Shown here: positions 27,796-35,630 of the stretch, piece by piece
How the letters are laid out: every line of letters begins with the position of its first letter
How positions within the stretch are numbered: the first letter of the stretch is position 1
NCBI RefSeq assembly: GCF_001678675.1
Contig: NZ_LZRN01000007.1
Coordinates: 91,477-155,476 of the forward strand
Reading direction: 5' to 3'
Source of the DNA: Gelidibacter algens
GTDB lineage: Bacteria; Bacteroidota; Bacteroidia; Flavobacteriales; Flavobacteriaceae
DNA: 64,000 nt
Notes under the pieces: model-generated
Databases searched by the model: none
The model's input: the letters and a program-made list of their open reading frames with translations, nothing else
Told to the model about the DNA's origin: nothing
Program-made: the position numbers and the translations under genes

Positions 27796-28149
27796 ATGGA
27801 AAATTTACAAACCTTTGATGATTTGGTCGGGCAGGCCAACAAGATGCAGCTTTATACAAAACTTGTAGAGCAGCTCAATAAAGATTTGTCTTTGGCGAAC
27901 GTTAATTTAGAGTTCGATCCTGCGGTTTTGCCAACAAGTCTCAAATTGTTGCTCCATGAAAAAGTGTACCACCTTATTCAGGAAAAATTTATGGACTATC
28001 TTAATTTGCTCTATATTGTTGATGTTTCAGAAGAAAAAATAAGAGCATTGGATGGAAATGATGCCTTGCAATTGTCAGAAAACGTGACGTTTTTGCTCCT
28101 TAAACGGGAATGGCAAAAAGTGTATTACAGGAGTACATTCCCATCCTAA
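27796..28149 (+). CDS. Small conserved hypothetical protein
   Basis: 117 residues, mostly helical with no signal peptide or membrane segment (NKDLSLANVNLEFDPAVLPT, KVYHLIQEKFMDYLNLLYIV). I do not recognise a domain. Always downstream of a polyprenyl synthase and near 2-oxoglutarate dehydrogenase in flavobacteria as far as I recall, so it is a real gene of unknown role. Confidence 0.75.
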   Translation: MENLQTFDDLVGQANKMQLYTKLVEQLNKDLSLANVNLEFDPAVLPTSLKLLLHEKVYHLIQEKFMDYLNLLYIVDVSEEKIRALDGNDALQLSENVTFLLLKREWQKVYYRSTFPS

Positions 28150-28258
28150 ATTCTTCCCGAAGGGAAGGACTTTTTCTCATGCCAAATTAAAAAAATTTAG
28201 TGGTGTTTGAATCTGCAATCACATAGCAGTTCCCTTCCTTCGGGAAGGGTTAGGATGG
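28138..28258. repeat. Inverted repeat pair flanking a 60-bp spacer
   Basis: Left copy about 28139-28166 (CCATCCTAA.TTCTTCCCGAAGGGAAGG) and right copy about 28229-28258, which on the minus strand reads CCATCCTAACCCTTCCCGAAGG. Each copy is itself a hairpin; the right copy has CCCTTCC-TTCG-GGAAGGG, a UUCG tetraloop. It lies between convergent genes and could terminate both. It is the kind of REP-like element dispersed in genomes. Confidence 0.7.
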
Positions 28259-28261
28259 ATT

Positions 28262-28795
28262 TTAAAAATAAACCCTCACAAAAGGCGCCCAAGCATCGGC
28301 ATAAATACTTTTATATTTATCGTACAGTACATCATATCTGATCCCTATGGCAACATTGCGAGATCTGTAACCAATACCAACAAAGAGGGCAGGATACCAA
28401 TAATTTTCATCTGCAATAGCAAATCGTTCCTCCCAGTTTCTGCTAACATTTAGCTCTTCAAACTCAGCCGACAGTTGAATTTCTTGTATGGGATTGTACA
28501 AACCAATCAGGCTACCGCCAAAAACGGTCGATTTATAAAAATTCTTCTGCGTATTGTAAGTGGCATTAAGTCCAACGCCCAAAGCGAATTGGTCATCAAA
28601 TTCGTAAATGGCACTCGGGGCAAGCGTTCCACTAAAAAAACCATCACCAAAACTTAGTCCAATGCCACCTCCAAAACGAACATGCGTCCAGAAATCAGAC
28701 GAAGCGCTAGAGGCGTTTAATTGTGCGAGTGTATTCAAGGAAAAGGATGCTATCAAAAGGAAAAGAAATAGGTTTTTATAAGGTGTAAATGGCAT
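28262..28795 (-). CDS. Small outer-membrane beta-barrel protein
   Basis: 177 residues: signal peptide (NLFLFLLIASFSLNTLAQL), glycine-rich strands (RFGGGIGLSFGDGFFSGTLA) and a C-terminal strand ending FVRVYF. In databases this family sometimes carries the name alpha-ketoglutarate decarboxylase because it lies beside sucA, but nothing enzymatic is visible; it is a porin-like barrel. Transcribed away from sucA. Confidence 0.8.
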   Translation of the reverse strand: MPFTPYKNLFLFLLIASFSLNTLAQLNASSASSDFWTHVRFGGGIGLSFGDGFFSGTLAPSAIYEFDDQFALGVGLNATYNTQKNFYKSTVFGGSLIGLYNPIQEIQLSAEFEELNVSRNWEERFAIADENYWYPALFVGIGYRSRNVAIGIRYDVLYDKYKSIYADAWAPFVRVYF

Positions 28796-28872
28796 AAAAT
28801 TGCTATTTTGTTTATTGATGCAGTTATACCATATAAATATACTAAAAGCAATTCTTATTTTGGTAAAAGTTG

Positions 28873-28880
28873 TATTTTTG
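28873..28880 (+). promoter_or_regulatory. -7 box of sucA
   Basis: TATTTTTG matches TAnnTTTG, 39 bp upstream of the sucA ATG; no good -33 box seen. Confidence 0.5.
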
Positions 28881-28919
28881 AGAAAAATTTGAGAACACCT
28901 GAACGTTTTACCAAAAATA

Positions 28920-31679
28920 ATGGATAAATATTCCTTTTTAAACGCCGCGCACTCAGCTTACTTTGCTGAATTATACGATCAATACTTACAAAACCCTGAT
29001 ACTGTTGAACCGAGCTGGAGAGCCTTTTTTCAAGGTTTTGATTTTGGCTCTGAAAACAGTGAAACAACTTATGATGAGGGAGAGGTTTGTATCTCGCCAG
29101 AAGTTCCTGAACTCATGCAAAAGGAGTTTAATGTGGTGCGGTTGATGGATGGTTACAGAAATAGAGGACATTTATTTACAAAAACCAACCCTGTTAGAGA
29201 ACGCCGCAAATATGAGCCTACTTTGGCACTTGAGAATTTCGGACTTTTAAAAGAGGATCTTAAAACGATTTTTTCTGCTGGAGAGATTTTGGGGATAGGC
29301 CCACAGACTTTGGAAAGCATTATTAACCATCTTGAAAAGATTTACTGTTCTTCCATTGGTGTGGAATATATGTATATCAGGAATCCGAAAGAAATAGAAT
29401 GGATTCAGAAAAAATTGAACATCAATGACAATCAGCCTAAATTTTCTTCTGAAGAAAAAAAACATATTTTAACGAAACTAAATGAAGCCGTTGCTTTTGA
29501 AAGCTTTTTGCATACCAAATACGTAGGGCAAAAGCGCTTTTCACTTGAAGGTGGAGAATCTTTAATACCGGCACTTGATACACTCATTGAAAATGCCGCA
29601 GAACTAGGCGTCAAGGAATTTGTGATGGGAATGGCTCACCGTGGTCGGTTGAGTACGCTGATTAATATTTTCGGAAAATCTGCGAAAGATGTTTTTAGTG
29701 AATTTGATGGGAAAGATTACGAACAGGAAATTTTTGATGGTGATGTCAAGTACCACTTAGGCTGGACTAGTAATAGAGAGTCTAAAGGCGGTAAAAAAAT
29801 AAATTTGAATATTGCGCCAAATCCTTCGCATTTAGAAACTGTAGGAGCAGTAGTTGAAGGGATTGCCAGAGCTAAGCAAGATGATAAATATCTTGATAAC
29901 CCATCTCAGGTACTGCCTATCATTGTGCATGGAGATGCTGCTATTGCAGGACAAGGGATAGTTTACGAAGTGATTCAAATGGTTAATTTGGAGGGCTACA
30001 AAACCAACGGAACAATCCATATTGTGATCAATAACCAAATTGGGTTTACCACTAACTATCTAGATGCACGTTCAAGTACCTACTGTACGGATGTTGCAAA
30101 AGTAACGTTGTCTCCAGTGCTGCACGTCAATGCTGATGATGTTGAAGCGGTGGTTCATGCTATGTTGTTTGCCCTAGATTTTAGAATGACCTTTAAACGC
30201 GATGTGTTTATTGATCTTTTAGGCTATAGAAAATATGGCCACAATGAAGGCGATGAACCTCGTTTTACGCAACCAAAATTATATAAAGCCATTGCAAACC
30301 ATGAAAATCCGAGAGATATTTATGCGGCCAAGTTATTAGAAGAAGGTGTGGTTGATAAGGATTTTGTTCAAAAACTTGAAGAGGCCTATAAGGCGTCCTT
30401 AGAAGAAGAATTGGAAGATTCCCGAAAGGAAGAAAAAACGGTGATTACGCCATTTATGCAAGATGAATGGACCGGTTTTGATTATGCTGATGAGAATAGA
30501 ATGATGGAAACCATCGATACGACTTTTTCTGAAGAAAAATTGTCGCAAATCGCTGATGTCATTTCTACCTTACCAAAAGATAAAAAATTCATCCGTAAGA
30601 TCGAACGTCTGGTTGAGTCTCGTAGAACTGTTTTTGATGAGAACAAACTTGATTGGGCCATGGCTGAGCATTTGGCTTATGGTACGCTATTGGAAGAAGG
30701 TCATGACGTGCGTATGTCTGGACAAGATGTTGAGCGTGGAACTTTCTCACACCGCCACGCTGTGGTTAAGGTTGAAGACAGTGAAGAAGAGATCGTGCTA
30801 TTAAATCATATTAGTGATGACCAAGGTAAATTCTATATTTACAACTCTTTACTTTCTGAATATGGCGTTGTTGGTTTTGACTATGGTTACGCCATGGCAA
30901 GCCCAAAAACATTAACCATTTGGGAGGCGCAATTTGGAGATTTCAGTAATGGAGCCCAAATCATGTTGGATCAATATATTTCAGCGGCAGAAGATAAATG
31001 GAAGTTGCAAAACGGACTCGTCATGTTATTGCCGCATGGATACGAAGGCCAAGGTGCCGAACATTCTTCTGCACGTATGGAGCGTTACTTACAATTGTGT
31101 GCAAGCGATAATATGTATGTTGCAGATTGTACAACACCGGCAAATATGTACCATTTGCTAAGAAGACAAGTTAAAGCAAACTTTAGAAAACCGTTAATAG
31201 TGTTTACTCCTAAAAGTTTATTACGTCATCCTTTAGTCATTTCTACGGTTGATGAATTTGCAAACGGCAGTTTTCAAATGGTCATTGACGATCACCAGGC
31301 AGAAGTTGAAAAGGTAAAAACGCTGGTATTTTTAACCGGGAAGTTCTATTACGATCTATTAGAAGTAAAAGAAGAGCAAAATAGAGACGATATAGCATTG
31401 GTAAGAATAGAACAGTTATTCCCGTTACCAGCTAAACAGATGCGAGAGATCTTAAAGAAATATGAACATGCTGATGATGTGGTCTGGGCACAAGAAGAGC
31501 CTCGTAATATGGGCGCTTACAGTTTTATGATGATGCATTTTGAAGAGTCTAAATCCTTCAGGATTGCTTCGCGTCGTGCGTACGGTGCGCCGGCGGCAGG
31601 AAGCTCAACACGCTCAAAACGCCGTCATAAAGAGGTGATTGATTATGTGTTTGACAAAACCAAGAACAACCAACGCTAA
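28920..31679 (+). CDS. sucA: 2-oxoglutarate dehydrogenase E1 component
   Basis: 919 residues, the normal length. It decarboxylates 2-oxoglutarate with thiamine diphosphate in the TCA cycle. N-terminal FLNAAHSAYFAELYDQYLQN motif; FVMGMAHRGRLSTLINIFGK and HGDAAIAGQGIVYEVIQM (thiamine pyrophosphate region); GYRKYGHNEGDEPRFTQP; LLPHGYEGQGAEHSSARMER; C-terminal VVWAQEEPRNMGAYSFM. Upstream of odhB on the same strand but separated by an ORF6N gene. Confidence 0.97.
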   Translation: MDKYSFLNAAHSAYFAELYDQYLQNPDTVEPSWRAFFQGFDFGSENSETTYDEGEVCISPEVPELMQKEFNVVRLMDGYRNRGHLFTKTNPVRERRKYEPTLALENFGLLKEDLKTIFSAGEILGIGPQTLESIINHLEKIYCSSIGVEYMYIRNPKEIEWIQKKLNINDNQPKFSSEEKKHILTKLNEAVAFESFLHTKYVGQKRFSLEGGESLIPALDTLIENAAELGVKEFVMGMAHRGRLSTLINIFGKSAKDVFSEFDGKDYEQEIFDGDVKYHLGWTSNRESKGGKKINLNIAPNPSHLETVGAVVEGIARAKQDDKYLDNPSQVLPIIVHGDAAIAGQGIVYEVIQMVNLEGYKTNGTIHIVINNQIGFTTNYLDARSSTYCTDVAKVTLSPVLHVNADDVEAVVHAMLFALDFRMTFKRDVFIDLLGYRKYGHNEGDEPRFTQPKLYKAIANHENPRDIYAAKLLEEGVVDKDFVQKLEEAYKASLEEELEDSRKEEKTVITPFMQDEWTGFDYADENRMMETIDTTFSEEKLSQIADVISTLPKDKKFIRKIERLVESRRTVFDENKLDWAMAEHLAYGTLLEEGHDVRMSGQDVERGTFSHRHAVVKVEDSEEEIVLLNHISDDQGKFYIYNSLLSEYGVVGFDYGYAMASPKTLTIWEAQFGDFSNGAQIMLDQYISAAEDKWKLQNGLVMLLPHGYEGQGAEHSSARMERYLQLCASDNMYVADCTTPANMYHLLRRQVKANFRKPLIVFTPKSLLRHPLVISTVDEFANGSFQMVIDDHQAEVEKVKTLVFLTGKFYYDLLEVKEEQNRDDIALVRIEQLFPLPAKQMREILKKYEHADDVVWAQEEPRNMGAYSFMMMHFEESKSFRIASRRAYGAPAAGSSTRSKRRHKEVIDYVFDKTKNNQR

Positions 31680-31736
31680 AACAAGTTGTTATTTGGAAGT
31701 GTTATAGAATAATATTCTTTGAATTTATAAAATAAT

Positions 31737-32246
31737 TTGAAGCCACAAGAAATCGAAAATAAGATTTATGAAATCAGACATCAAAATGTGATGTTGTATT
31801 TTGATTTGGCTGAAATGTACCAGACAGAAACACGTGCATTGAAACAAGCTGTAAGACGAAATCTTGAAAGATTTCCAATAGATTTCATGTTTGAACTCAA
31901 TGAAATAGAAATTGAATCTATGGTATCACAAAATGTGATACCTTCAAAACAACAACTTGGCGGAGCAAAACCTTTCGCCTTTACAGAACAAGGCGTTGCA
32001 ATGCTCTCAAGCGTATTGAAAAGCAAGATAGCAATTGAAATTAATATTTCAATTATAAGAGCTTTCGTACTTATGAGACAATATGCGTTATCGCATATAG
32101 AGTTGAGTGAAAAATTGAATCAGCTCGAAAATACATTCAATAAAAAATTTAATGATGTAGCAGAAGCTTTAAATTTTTTATTGCAAAAGGATCACATAGA
32201 AACAGAACAAAAACAACGCAAACCAATAGGTTACAAAAAACAATAA
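31737..32246 (+). CDS. ORF6N domain protein between sucA and odhB
   Basis: 169 residues from a TTG at 31737; the only nearby in-frame alternative is an ATG 18 codons later, inside the domain. The ORF6N domain is plain: [49 protein letters not shown] and [21 protein letters not shown] helical tail follows. ORF6N is a DNA-binding domain best known from phage and mobile-element proteins. It stops 5 bp before odhB, so transcription of odhB from the sucA promoter would pass through it. An acquired gene within a metabolic operon; its function is unknown. Confidence 0.85.
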   Translation: MKPQEIENKIYEIRHQNVMLYFDLAEMYQTETRALKQAVRRNLERFPIDFMFELNEIEIESMVSQNVIPSKQQLGGAKPFAFTEQGVAMLSSVLKSKIAIEINISIIRAFVLMRQYALSHIELSEKLNQLENTFNKKFNDVAEALNFLLQKDHIETEQKQRKPIGYKKQ

Positions 32247-32251
32247 GAACT

Positions 32252-33550
32252 ATGATTTTAGAAATGAAAGTTCCTTCACCAGGAGAGTCCATTACAGAAG
32301 TAGAAATTGCTGCATGGTTAGTTGCAGATGGCGATTATGTAGAAAAAGATCAGGCTATTGCTGAGGTAGATAGTGATAAGGCCACTTTAGAGCTTCCTGC
32401 TGAAGCAAGTGGAATTATTACCCTTAAAGCAGAAGAAGGTGATGCTGTTGCCGTAGGTGAGGTGGTATGTTTAATTGATACAGACGCTGAAAAACCATCT
32501 GGGGGTGACTCAGATTCCAAAAAAGCAGAAGCAACCGAAGAGAAGAAGTCTAAGAGCACAGGTGATGAAGGCTCTGGTGATAAAAATGTTGAAAAGGAAC
32601 TTTCTAAAGATAAAAAGGAAACTCCTAACAAAGAAGAATCTAAAAAAGCACCTAACCCAGCCGAAAAAACATATGCATCAGGCGTTGCAAGTCCGGCAGC
32701 TAAAAAAATATTGGCAGAAAAGAAAATGTCAGCTTCTGAGCTGAGTGGTTCAGGAAAAGATGGTCGCATTACCAAAGATGATGCTGTAAAAGCAGTGCCG
32801 TCAATGGGTACGCCAACAGGAGGAAGACGTGGAGAGTCGCGTTCAAGATTATCAATGTTGCGTCGTAAAGTTGCCGAACGTTTGGTATCAGCTAAAAATG
32901 AAACCGCAATGTTGACCACTTTTAATGAGGTCGATATGTCTGCGATATTTAAATTGCGTGAAGAATATAAGGAAACCTTCAAAAATAAACATGGTGTTGG
33001 TTTAGGCTTTATGAGTTTCTTTACCTTGGCAGCTGTTAGAGCTTTAAAGGAATATCCAACTGTAAACTCCATGATTGATGGTCAGGAAATGATCAGTTTT
33101 GATTTTTGTGATATCAGTATTGCTGTTTCAGGTCCAAAAGGATTGATGGTTCCTGTAATCAGAAATGCCGAAAACTTGACGTTCAGGGGTGTTGAAGCTG
33201 AGGTAAAACGTTTGGCAATCAGAGCCCGTGACGGACAAATTACGGTAGATGAAATGACCGGTGGAACGTTTACAATCTCTAATGGAGGTGTTTTTGGAAG
33301 TATGTTATCTACACCAATTATCAATCCGCCACAAAGTGCCATCTTAGGAATGCATAATATTGTGGAACGTCCTGTAGCCATTGATGGTCATGTAGAGATT
33401 AGACCAATTATGTACCTAGCAGTGTCTTATGACCATAGAATTATTGATGGTAAAGAAAGTGTCGGTTTCTTGGTAGCGATTAAAAAGGCCTTAGAAAACC
33501 CAACAGAATTATTAATGGATAACGATGTTAAGAGAGCTTTAGAGCTATAG
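32252..33550 (+). CDS. odhB: Dihydrolipoyllysine-residue succinyltransferase (E2 of 2-oxoglutarate dehydrogenase)
   Basis: 432 residues. Lipoyl domain with the modified lysine in [10 protein letters not shown] (residues about 1-75), a long Lys/Glu/Ser-rich linker (about 80-145), the E1/E3-binding domain ([35 protein letters not shown]), and the catalytic domain ending with [16 protein letters not shown] (active His). Transfers succinyl to CoA. Strong terminator downstream. Confidence 0.96.
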   Translation: MILEMKVPSPGESITEVEIAAWLVADGDYVEKDQAIAEVDSDKATLELPAEASGIITLKAEEGDAVAVGEVVCLIDTDAEKPSGGDSDSKKAEATEEKKSKSTGDEGSGDKNVEKELSKDKKETPNKEESKKAPNPAEKTYASGVASPAAKKILAEKKMSASELSGSGKDGRITKDDAVKAVPSMGTPTGGRRGESRSRLSMLRRKVAERLVSAKNETAMLTTFNEVDMSAIFKLREEYKETFKNKHGVGLGFMSFFTLAAVRALKEYPTVNSMIDGQEMISFDFCDISIAVSGPKGLMVPVIRNAENLTFRGVEAEVKRLAIRARDGQITVDEMTGGTFTISNGGVFGSMLSTPIINPPQSAILGMHNIVERPVAIDGHVEIRPIMYLAVSYDHRIIDGKESVGFLVAIKKALENPTELLMDNDVKRALEL

Positions 33551-33570
33551 TTACATCGTATAAAAAAGTA

Positions 33571-33607
33571 AAAAGGGCAACTTAAGTATTTAAGTGCCCT
33601 TTTTTTA
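33571..33607. terminator. Bidirectional terminator between odhB and micro-ORF 2
   Basis: AAAAGGGCAACTTAA and TTAAGTGCCCTTTT with a 7-T run on the plus strand and A run preceding. It ends odhB and the minus-strand micro-ORF. Confidence 0.85.
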
Positions 33608-33618
33608 TGAATCAAAAA

Positions 33619-33720
33619 TTAAGATAAATTAACCAAAATGTTTGCGGTAATGATCAATATAGCGCTCAATATCAAACCTATAATTAGGAGCTTGTTGACA
33701 TTTTTAAAATCATTTTTCAT
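33619..33720 (-). CDS. Micro-ORF 2: 33-residue single-span membrane peptide
   Basis: Starts MKNDFKNVNKLLIIGLILSA and ends ILVNLS: a short polar, basic N-terminus and one hydrophobic segment of about 21 residues. It is clearly related to micro-ORF 1 at 34081-34188: MKN-x-F, a shared N at position 9/10, L-I, I-L-x-I, N-I-L-V and the final S align without gaps apart from the extra N-terminal Met and one residue near the end. ATG follows a stem-loop by 19 nt and a 7-2-7 palindrome by 107 nt, the same arrangement as micro-ORF 1. No family recognised. Confidence 0.65.
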   Translation of the reverse strand: MKNDFKNVNKLLIIGLILSAILIITANILVNLS

Positions 33721-33739
33721 AGATGTTTTAGAGATTTGG

Positions 33740-33765
33740 TTCTTGTGGATTGGCACCACTAAGAA
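33740..33765 (-). promoter_or_regulatory. Stem-loop upstream of micro-ORF 2
   Basis: On the minus strand TTCTT(A)GTGG - tgccaat - CCACAAGAA, one bulged A. It lies 63 nt after palindrome C and 19 nt before the ATG, matching the position of stem-loops in the two sister units. Confidence 0.55.
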
Positions 33766-33827
33766 TTTGGGGTTTTAATAAAGTCCAGTAGGGTTTGTAA
33801 ATTTCGGGATTAAGAAGACGTCAAACA

Positions 33828-33845
33828 ATACGTAGAACTACGTAT
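33828..33845. promoter_or_regulatory. 7-2-7 palindrome, copy C
   Basis: ATACGTAGAACTACGTAT: heptamers TACGTAG and CTACGTA separated by AA. Identical 18 bp to copies A and B. This geometry is the one NarL/NarP-type response regulators use (inverted heptamers with 2-bp spacing). Confidence 0.85.
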
Positions 33846-33874
33846 TTTTAATATAGAAATGGCATAAAATAATA

Positions 33875-33905
33875 AAGCCCTGAATCAATGACAATCCAGA
33901 GCTCT
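33875..33905 (-). promoter_or_regulatory. Stem-loop of unit B
   Basis: Minus strand AGCTCTGGATTGTCATTGAT then TCAGGGCT followed by TTATTATTTT: a terminator-like hairpin, similar in sequence to that of unit A, 66 nt after palindrome B. No micro-ORF follows; palindrome C comes next. Confidence 0.6.
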
Positions 33906-33968
33906 ATATAAAAATTCCCCTAAGAATTAATAGCTCTGTAAAATTCGACAATTTAAGAATGCCAAACA

Positions 33969-33986
33969 ATACGTAGAACTACGTAT
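33969..33986. promoter_or_regulatory. 7-2-7 palindrome, copy B
   Basis: Identical 18 bp to copies A and C; the flanking A-rich left side (CCAAACA) is shared with copy C. Confidence 0.85.
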
Positions 33987-34026
33987 ATTTTGATGGATTT
34001 ATGGCTTTTTTGATTATTTGACAAAA

Positions 34027-34060
34027 AAAAGCGCACCCTAATACACGGGATGCGCTTTTA
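34027..34060 (-). terminator. Terminator of micro-ORF 1
   Basis: Minus strand AAAAGCGCATCCC - gtgtatta - GGGTGCGCTTTT followed by more T. Strong, about 21 nt after the micro-ORF stop, showing that the micro-ORF transcript is a defined short unit. Confidence 0.85.
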
Positions 34061-34080
34061 CAGTTTATTATCTTACCTGA

Positions 34081-34188
34081 CTAACTAAAGAAGCCCACTA
34101 AAATGTTCATGGAAATGACTAGAATGGAAGTGATGATTAAACAAAGGGCAAAAAAAGTATTGATAAAACTGAAATTATTTTTCATCAT
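34081..34188 (-). CDS. Micro-ORF 1: 35-residue single-span membrane peptide
   Basis: Starts MMKNNFSFINTFFALCLIIT and ends NILVGFFS, with one hydrophobic segment. Paralogue of micro-ORF 2 (about 15 identical positions of 33). Either of two adjacent ATGs (34186-34188 or 34183-34185) may be used. It has its own terminator 21 nt downstream, a stem-loop 13 nt upstream, and palindrome A 110 nt upstream. Conservation of sequence and layout between the two copies argues for real genes. Confidence 0.65.
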   Translation of the reverse strand: MMKNNFSFINTFFALCLIITSILVISMNILVGFFS

Positions 34189-34201
34189 AGCGAATTTTGG
34201 G

Positions 34202-34236
34202 AAAAGCTCTGAATTTTAGATAATCCAGAGCTTTTT
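34202..34236 (-). promoter_or_regulatory. Stem-loop of unit A (terminator of the response regulator or leader of micro-ORF 1)
   Basis: Minus strand AAAAAAGCTCTGGATTATC, then AAAATTCAGAGCTTTT; arms AAAGCTCTG/CAGAGCTTT. It is 63 nt after palindrome A and 13 nt before micro-ORF 1. It could end the response-regulator transcript or attenuate transcription into the micro-ORF. Confidence 0.65.
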
Positions 34237-34298
34237 TATACTCCTAAAAGAATTGATTAATAGCCTGGTAAAGGTCGCCATTATCTCAATACCGCACA

Positions 34299-34316
34299 AT
34301 ACGTAGAACTACGTAT
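34299..34316. promoter_or_regulatory. 7-2-7 palindrome, copy A, overlapping the response-regulator stop codon
   Basis: Same 18 bp as copies B and C. The TAG stop of the response regulator (34309-34311) is the TAG of the palindrome, so the gene's last codons are part of the site. Confidence 0.85.
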
Positions 34317-34944
34317 TTTTATCAAGAAACTGTTCGTTTTCCTTAGCAAAAAGTACTAAGCTGCCTCCTTTTGACTCTAAATCTAGCTTTTTGATGATAT
34401 GGCTTTTGTGTTTTTCAACCGTTCTGCTTGACGTAAATAAAATGTCACCAATTTCTTTAGCAGTTTTATTTTGAGCAATGAGTCTTAAAACTTCTTTTTC
34501 TGACGGCGTCAGTAACCCAAGCTCTTCATGGGCTTCATTAATTTCCAGATATTCGATGAGCTCAGGACTAAAATAAGAGTTGCCTTTTAGAACTGCTGTA
34601 ATGCAGTTTTCAATTTCTACAAGCGCAAATTCCTTTAGGACATAGCCGTAAATTTCAAGGGTTTTGGCCTGATTGTAGATAGTTTGATCTTTTTCAAAAG
34701 TAATGAGGATAATTTTAGTGGGCAGTTTCAGGTGCTGACATTTTTTTGCAATTTCAAGACCTGTCAAAAAGGGCATTTGTATGTCTAAGATGGCGATATC
34801 CGGTTTTAAAGATTCAATCAGCTCAAAAGCTTCCTTTCCATTCACGGCACTTCCAACAAGAGTGTATTCTTTCTCTTTTAAAAAATCAGTGAGACCTTTA
34901 AGGATAAGGGGATGATCGTCTGCTATAAGGATAGAGGCTTGCAT
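34309..34944 (-). CDS. NarL/FixJ-family response regulator
   Basis: 211 residues. Receiver domain with acidic pocket D9-D10, phospho-acceptor Asp 54 in AILDIQMPFLTG, and Lys 104 (YVLKEFA); the usual Ser/Thr at the end of beta-4 is Thr 82 in LITFEKD. LuxR-type helix-turn-helix near the C-terminus: LTPSEKEVLRLIAQNKTAKE, SSRTVEKHKSHIIKKLDLES. No histidine kinase is adjacent. The gene is followed by three NarL-type palindromes and two micro-ORFs on the same strand, its likely targets. A retropepsin-like gene lies 64 bp upstream, same strand. Confidence 0.93.
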   Translation of the reverse strand: MQASILIADDHPLILKGLTDFLKEKEYTLVGSAVNGKEAFELIESLKPDIAILDIQMPFLTGLEIAKKCQHLKLPTKIILITFEKDQTIYNQAKTLEIYGYVLKEFALVEIENCITAVLKGNSYFSPELIEYLEINEAHEELGLLTPSEKEVLRLIAQNKTAKEIGDILFTSSRTVEKHKSHIIKKLDLESKGGSLVLFAKENEQFLDKNT

Positions 34945-35008
34945 GTGCTATTTAAAACTATAAGGGATGATAAAGATAAGTACTTTATGATTAAAAAAAG
35001 GAGAAGGA

Positions 35009-35452
35009 CTACGATTTTAGGTAGACATAACTTTTATCATAATCAATGATGGCTTTTGCTTTTTTTAAAATGTCGGCACCAATAATACCATCCACAGGTT
35101 GTGATTTGTAGTTGAGAAGCGCAGTATTGACGTGGCTTAAATTGAAAAGTATCAAAGGCACTTTATCCTGCTTCCACCTACCTATTTTTAGCTTGTTTTT
35201 TTTAGAAACCTGAGTCAGCATATCTGTCGCGCCAGCTCCAGCAGCCTTGATTTCAGAATCCTTTGCCTTTAATTTAAATGTCTCAATGCCTTCGAAACCC
35301 ACGCAAGAGTTGGAAGCTCCTGTATCTAATATAAACAGGCCTTTAACGCCGTTAATGGTTGCTTTAATTTCGAAATGGTTTGTTTTGGTCAATTTTAGCT
35401 TGACTTTGATATAGCCCTTGTCAAGCAGGAATTGCTTTAAGCTCGCATCCAT
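35009..35452 (-). CDS. Retropepsin-like aspartic protease
   Basis: 147 residues from ATG 35452 (MDASLKQFLLDKGYIKVKLK); an upstream ATG at 35476 is also open. The single active-site motif LFILDTGASNSCVGFEG (D-T-G) and the later IDGIIGADILKKAKAIIDYD define a clan AA retropepsin fold that works as a dimer. No signal peptide, so probably cytosolic. Upstream of the response regulator on the same strand. Role unknown. Confidence 0.85.
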   Translation of the reverse strand: MDASLKQFLLDKGYIKVKLKLTKTNHFEIKATINGVKGLFILDTGASNSCVGFEGIETFKLKAKDSEIKAAGAGATDMLTQVSKKNKLKIGRWKQDKVPLILFNLSHVNTALLNYKSQPVDGIIGADILKKAKAIIDYDKSYVYLKS

Positions 35453-35594
35453 AATATGTTCCTGTGTTTCCAACAAATCTACAAAGATCCCAAAAGCTCA
35501 GTTGCCAATTTTAACTTAAATTACACTGAAACTGTCTAAGGTTGGATTAAATGCGGAAACGAATTTCTACTGAGATCTAAAATTCGAGCTATAA

Positions 35595-35626
35595 TTGTGC
35601 AACTTGGCAAAGAACGTATACTTTTG
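35595..35626 (+). promoter_or_regulatory. Promoter of tatD with almost no leader
   Basis: -33 TTG (35595-35597), 21-bp spacer, -7 TACTTTTG (35619-35626). The ATG at 35631 begins 4 bp after the -7 box, so the transcript would start at or very near the start codon. Confidence 0.6.
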
Positions 35627-35630
35627 CACC

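Noticed and set aside
28262..28795. Naming this gene alpha-ketoglutarate decarboxylase
   Set aside because: The name seems to come only from its position next to sucA; the sequence is a signal peptide and a beta-barrel.
32350..33072. 240-codon minus-strand open frame opposite odhB
   Set aside because: Antisense shadow of odhB caused by its biased linker codons; Ser/Ala-rich with no domain.
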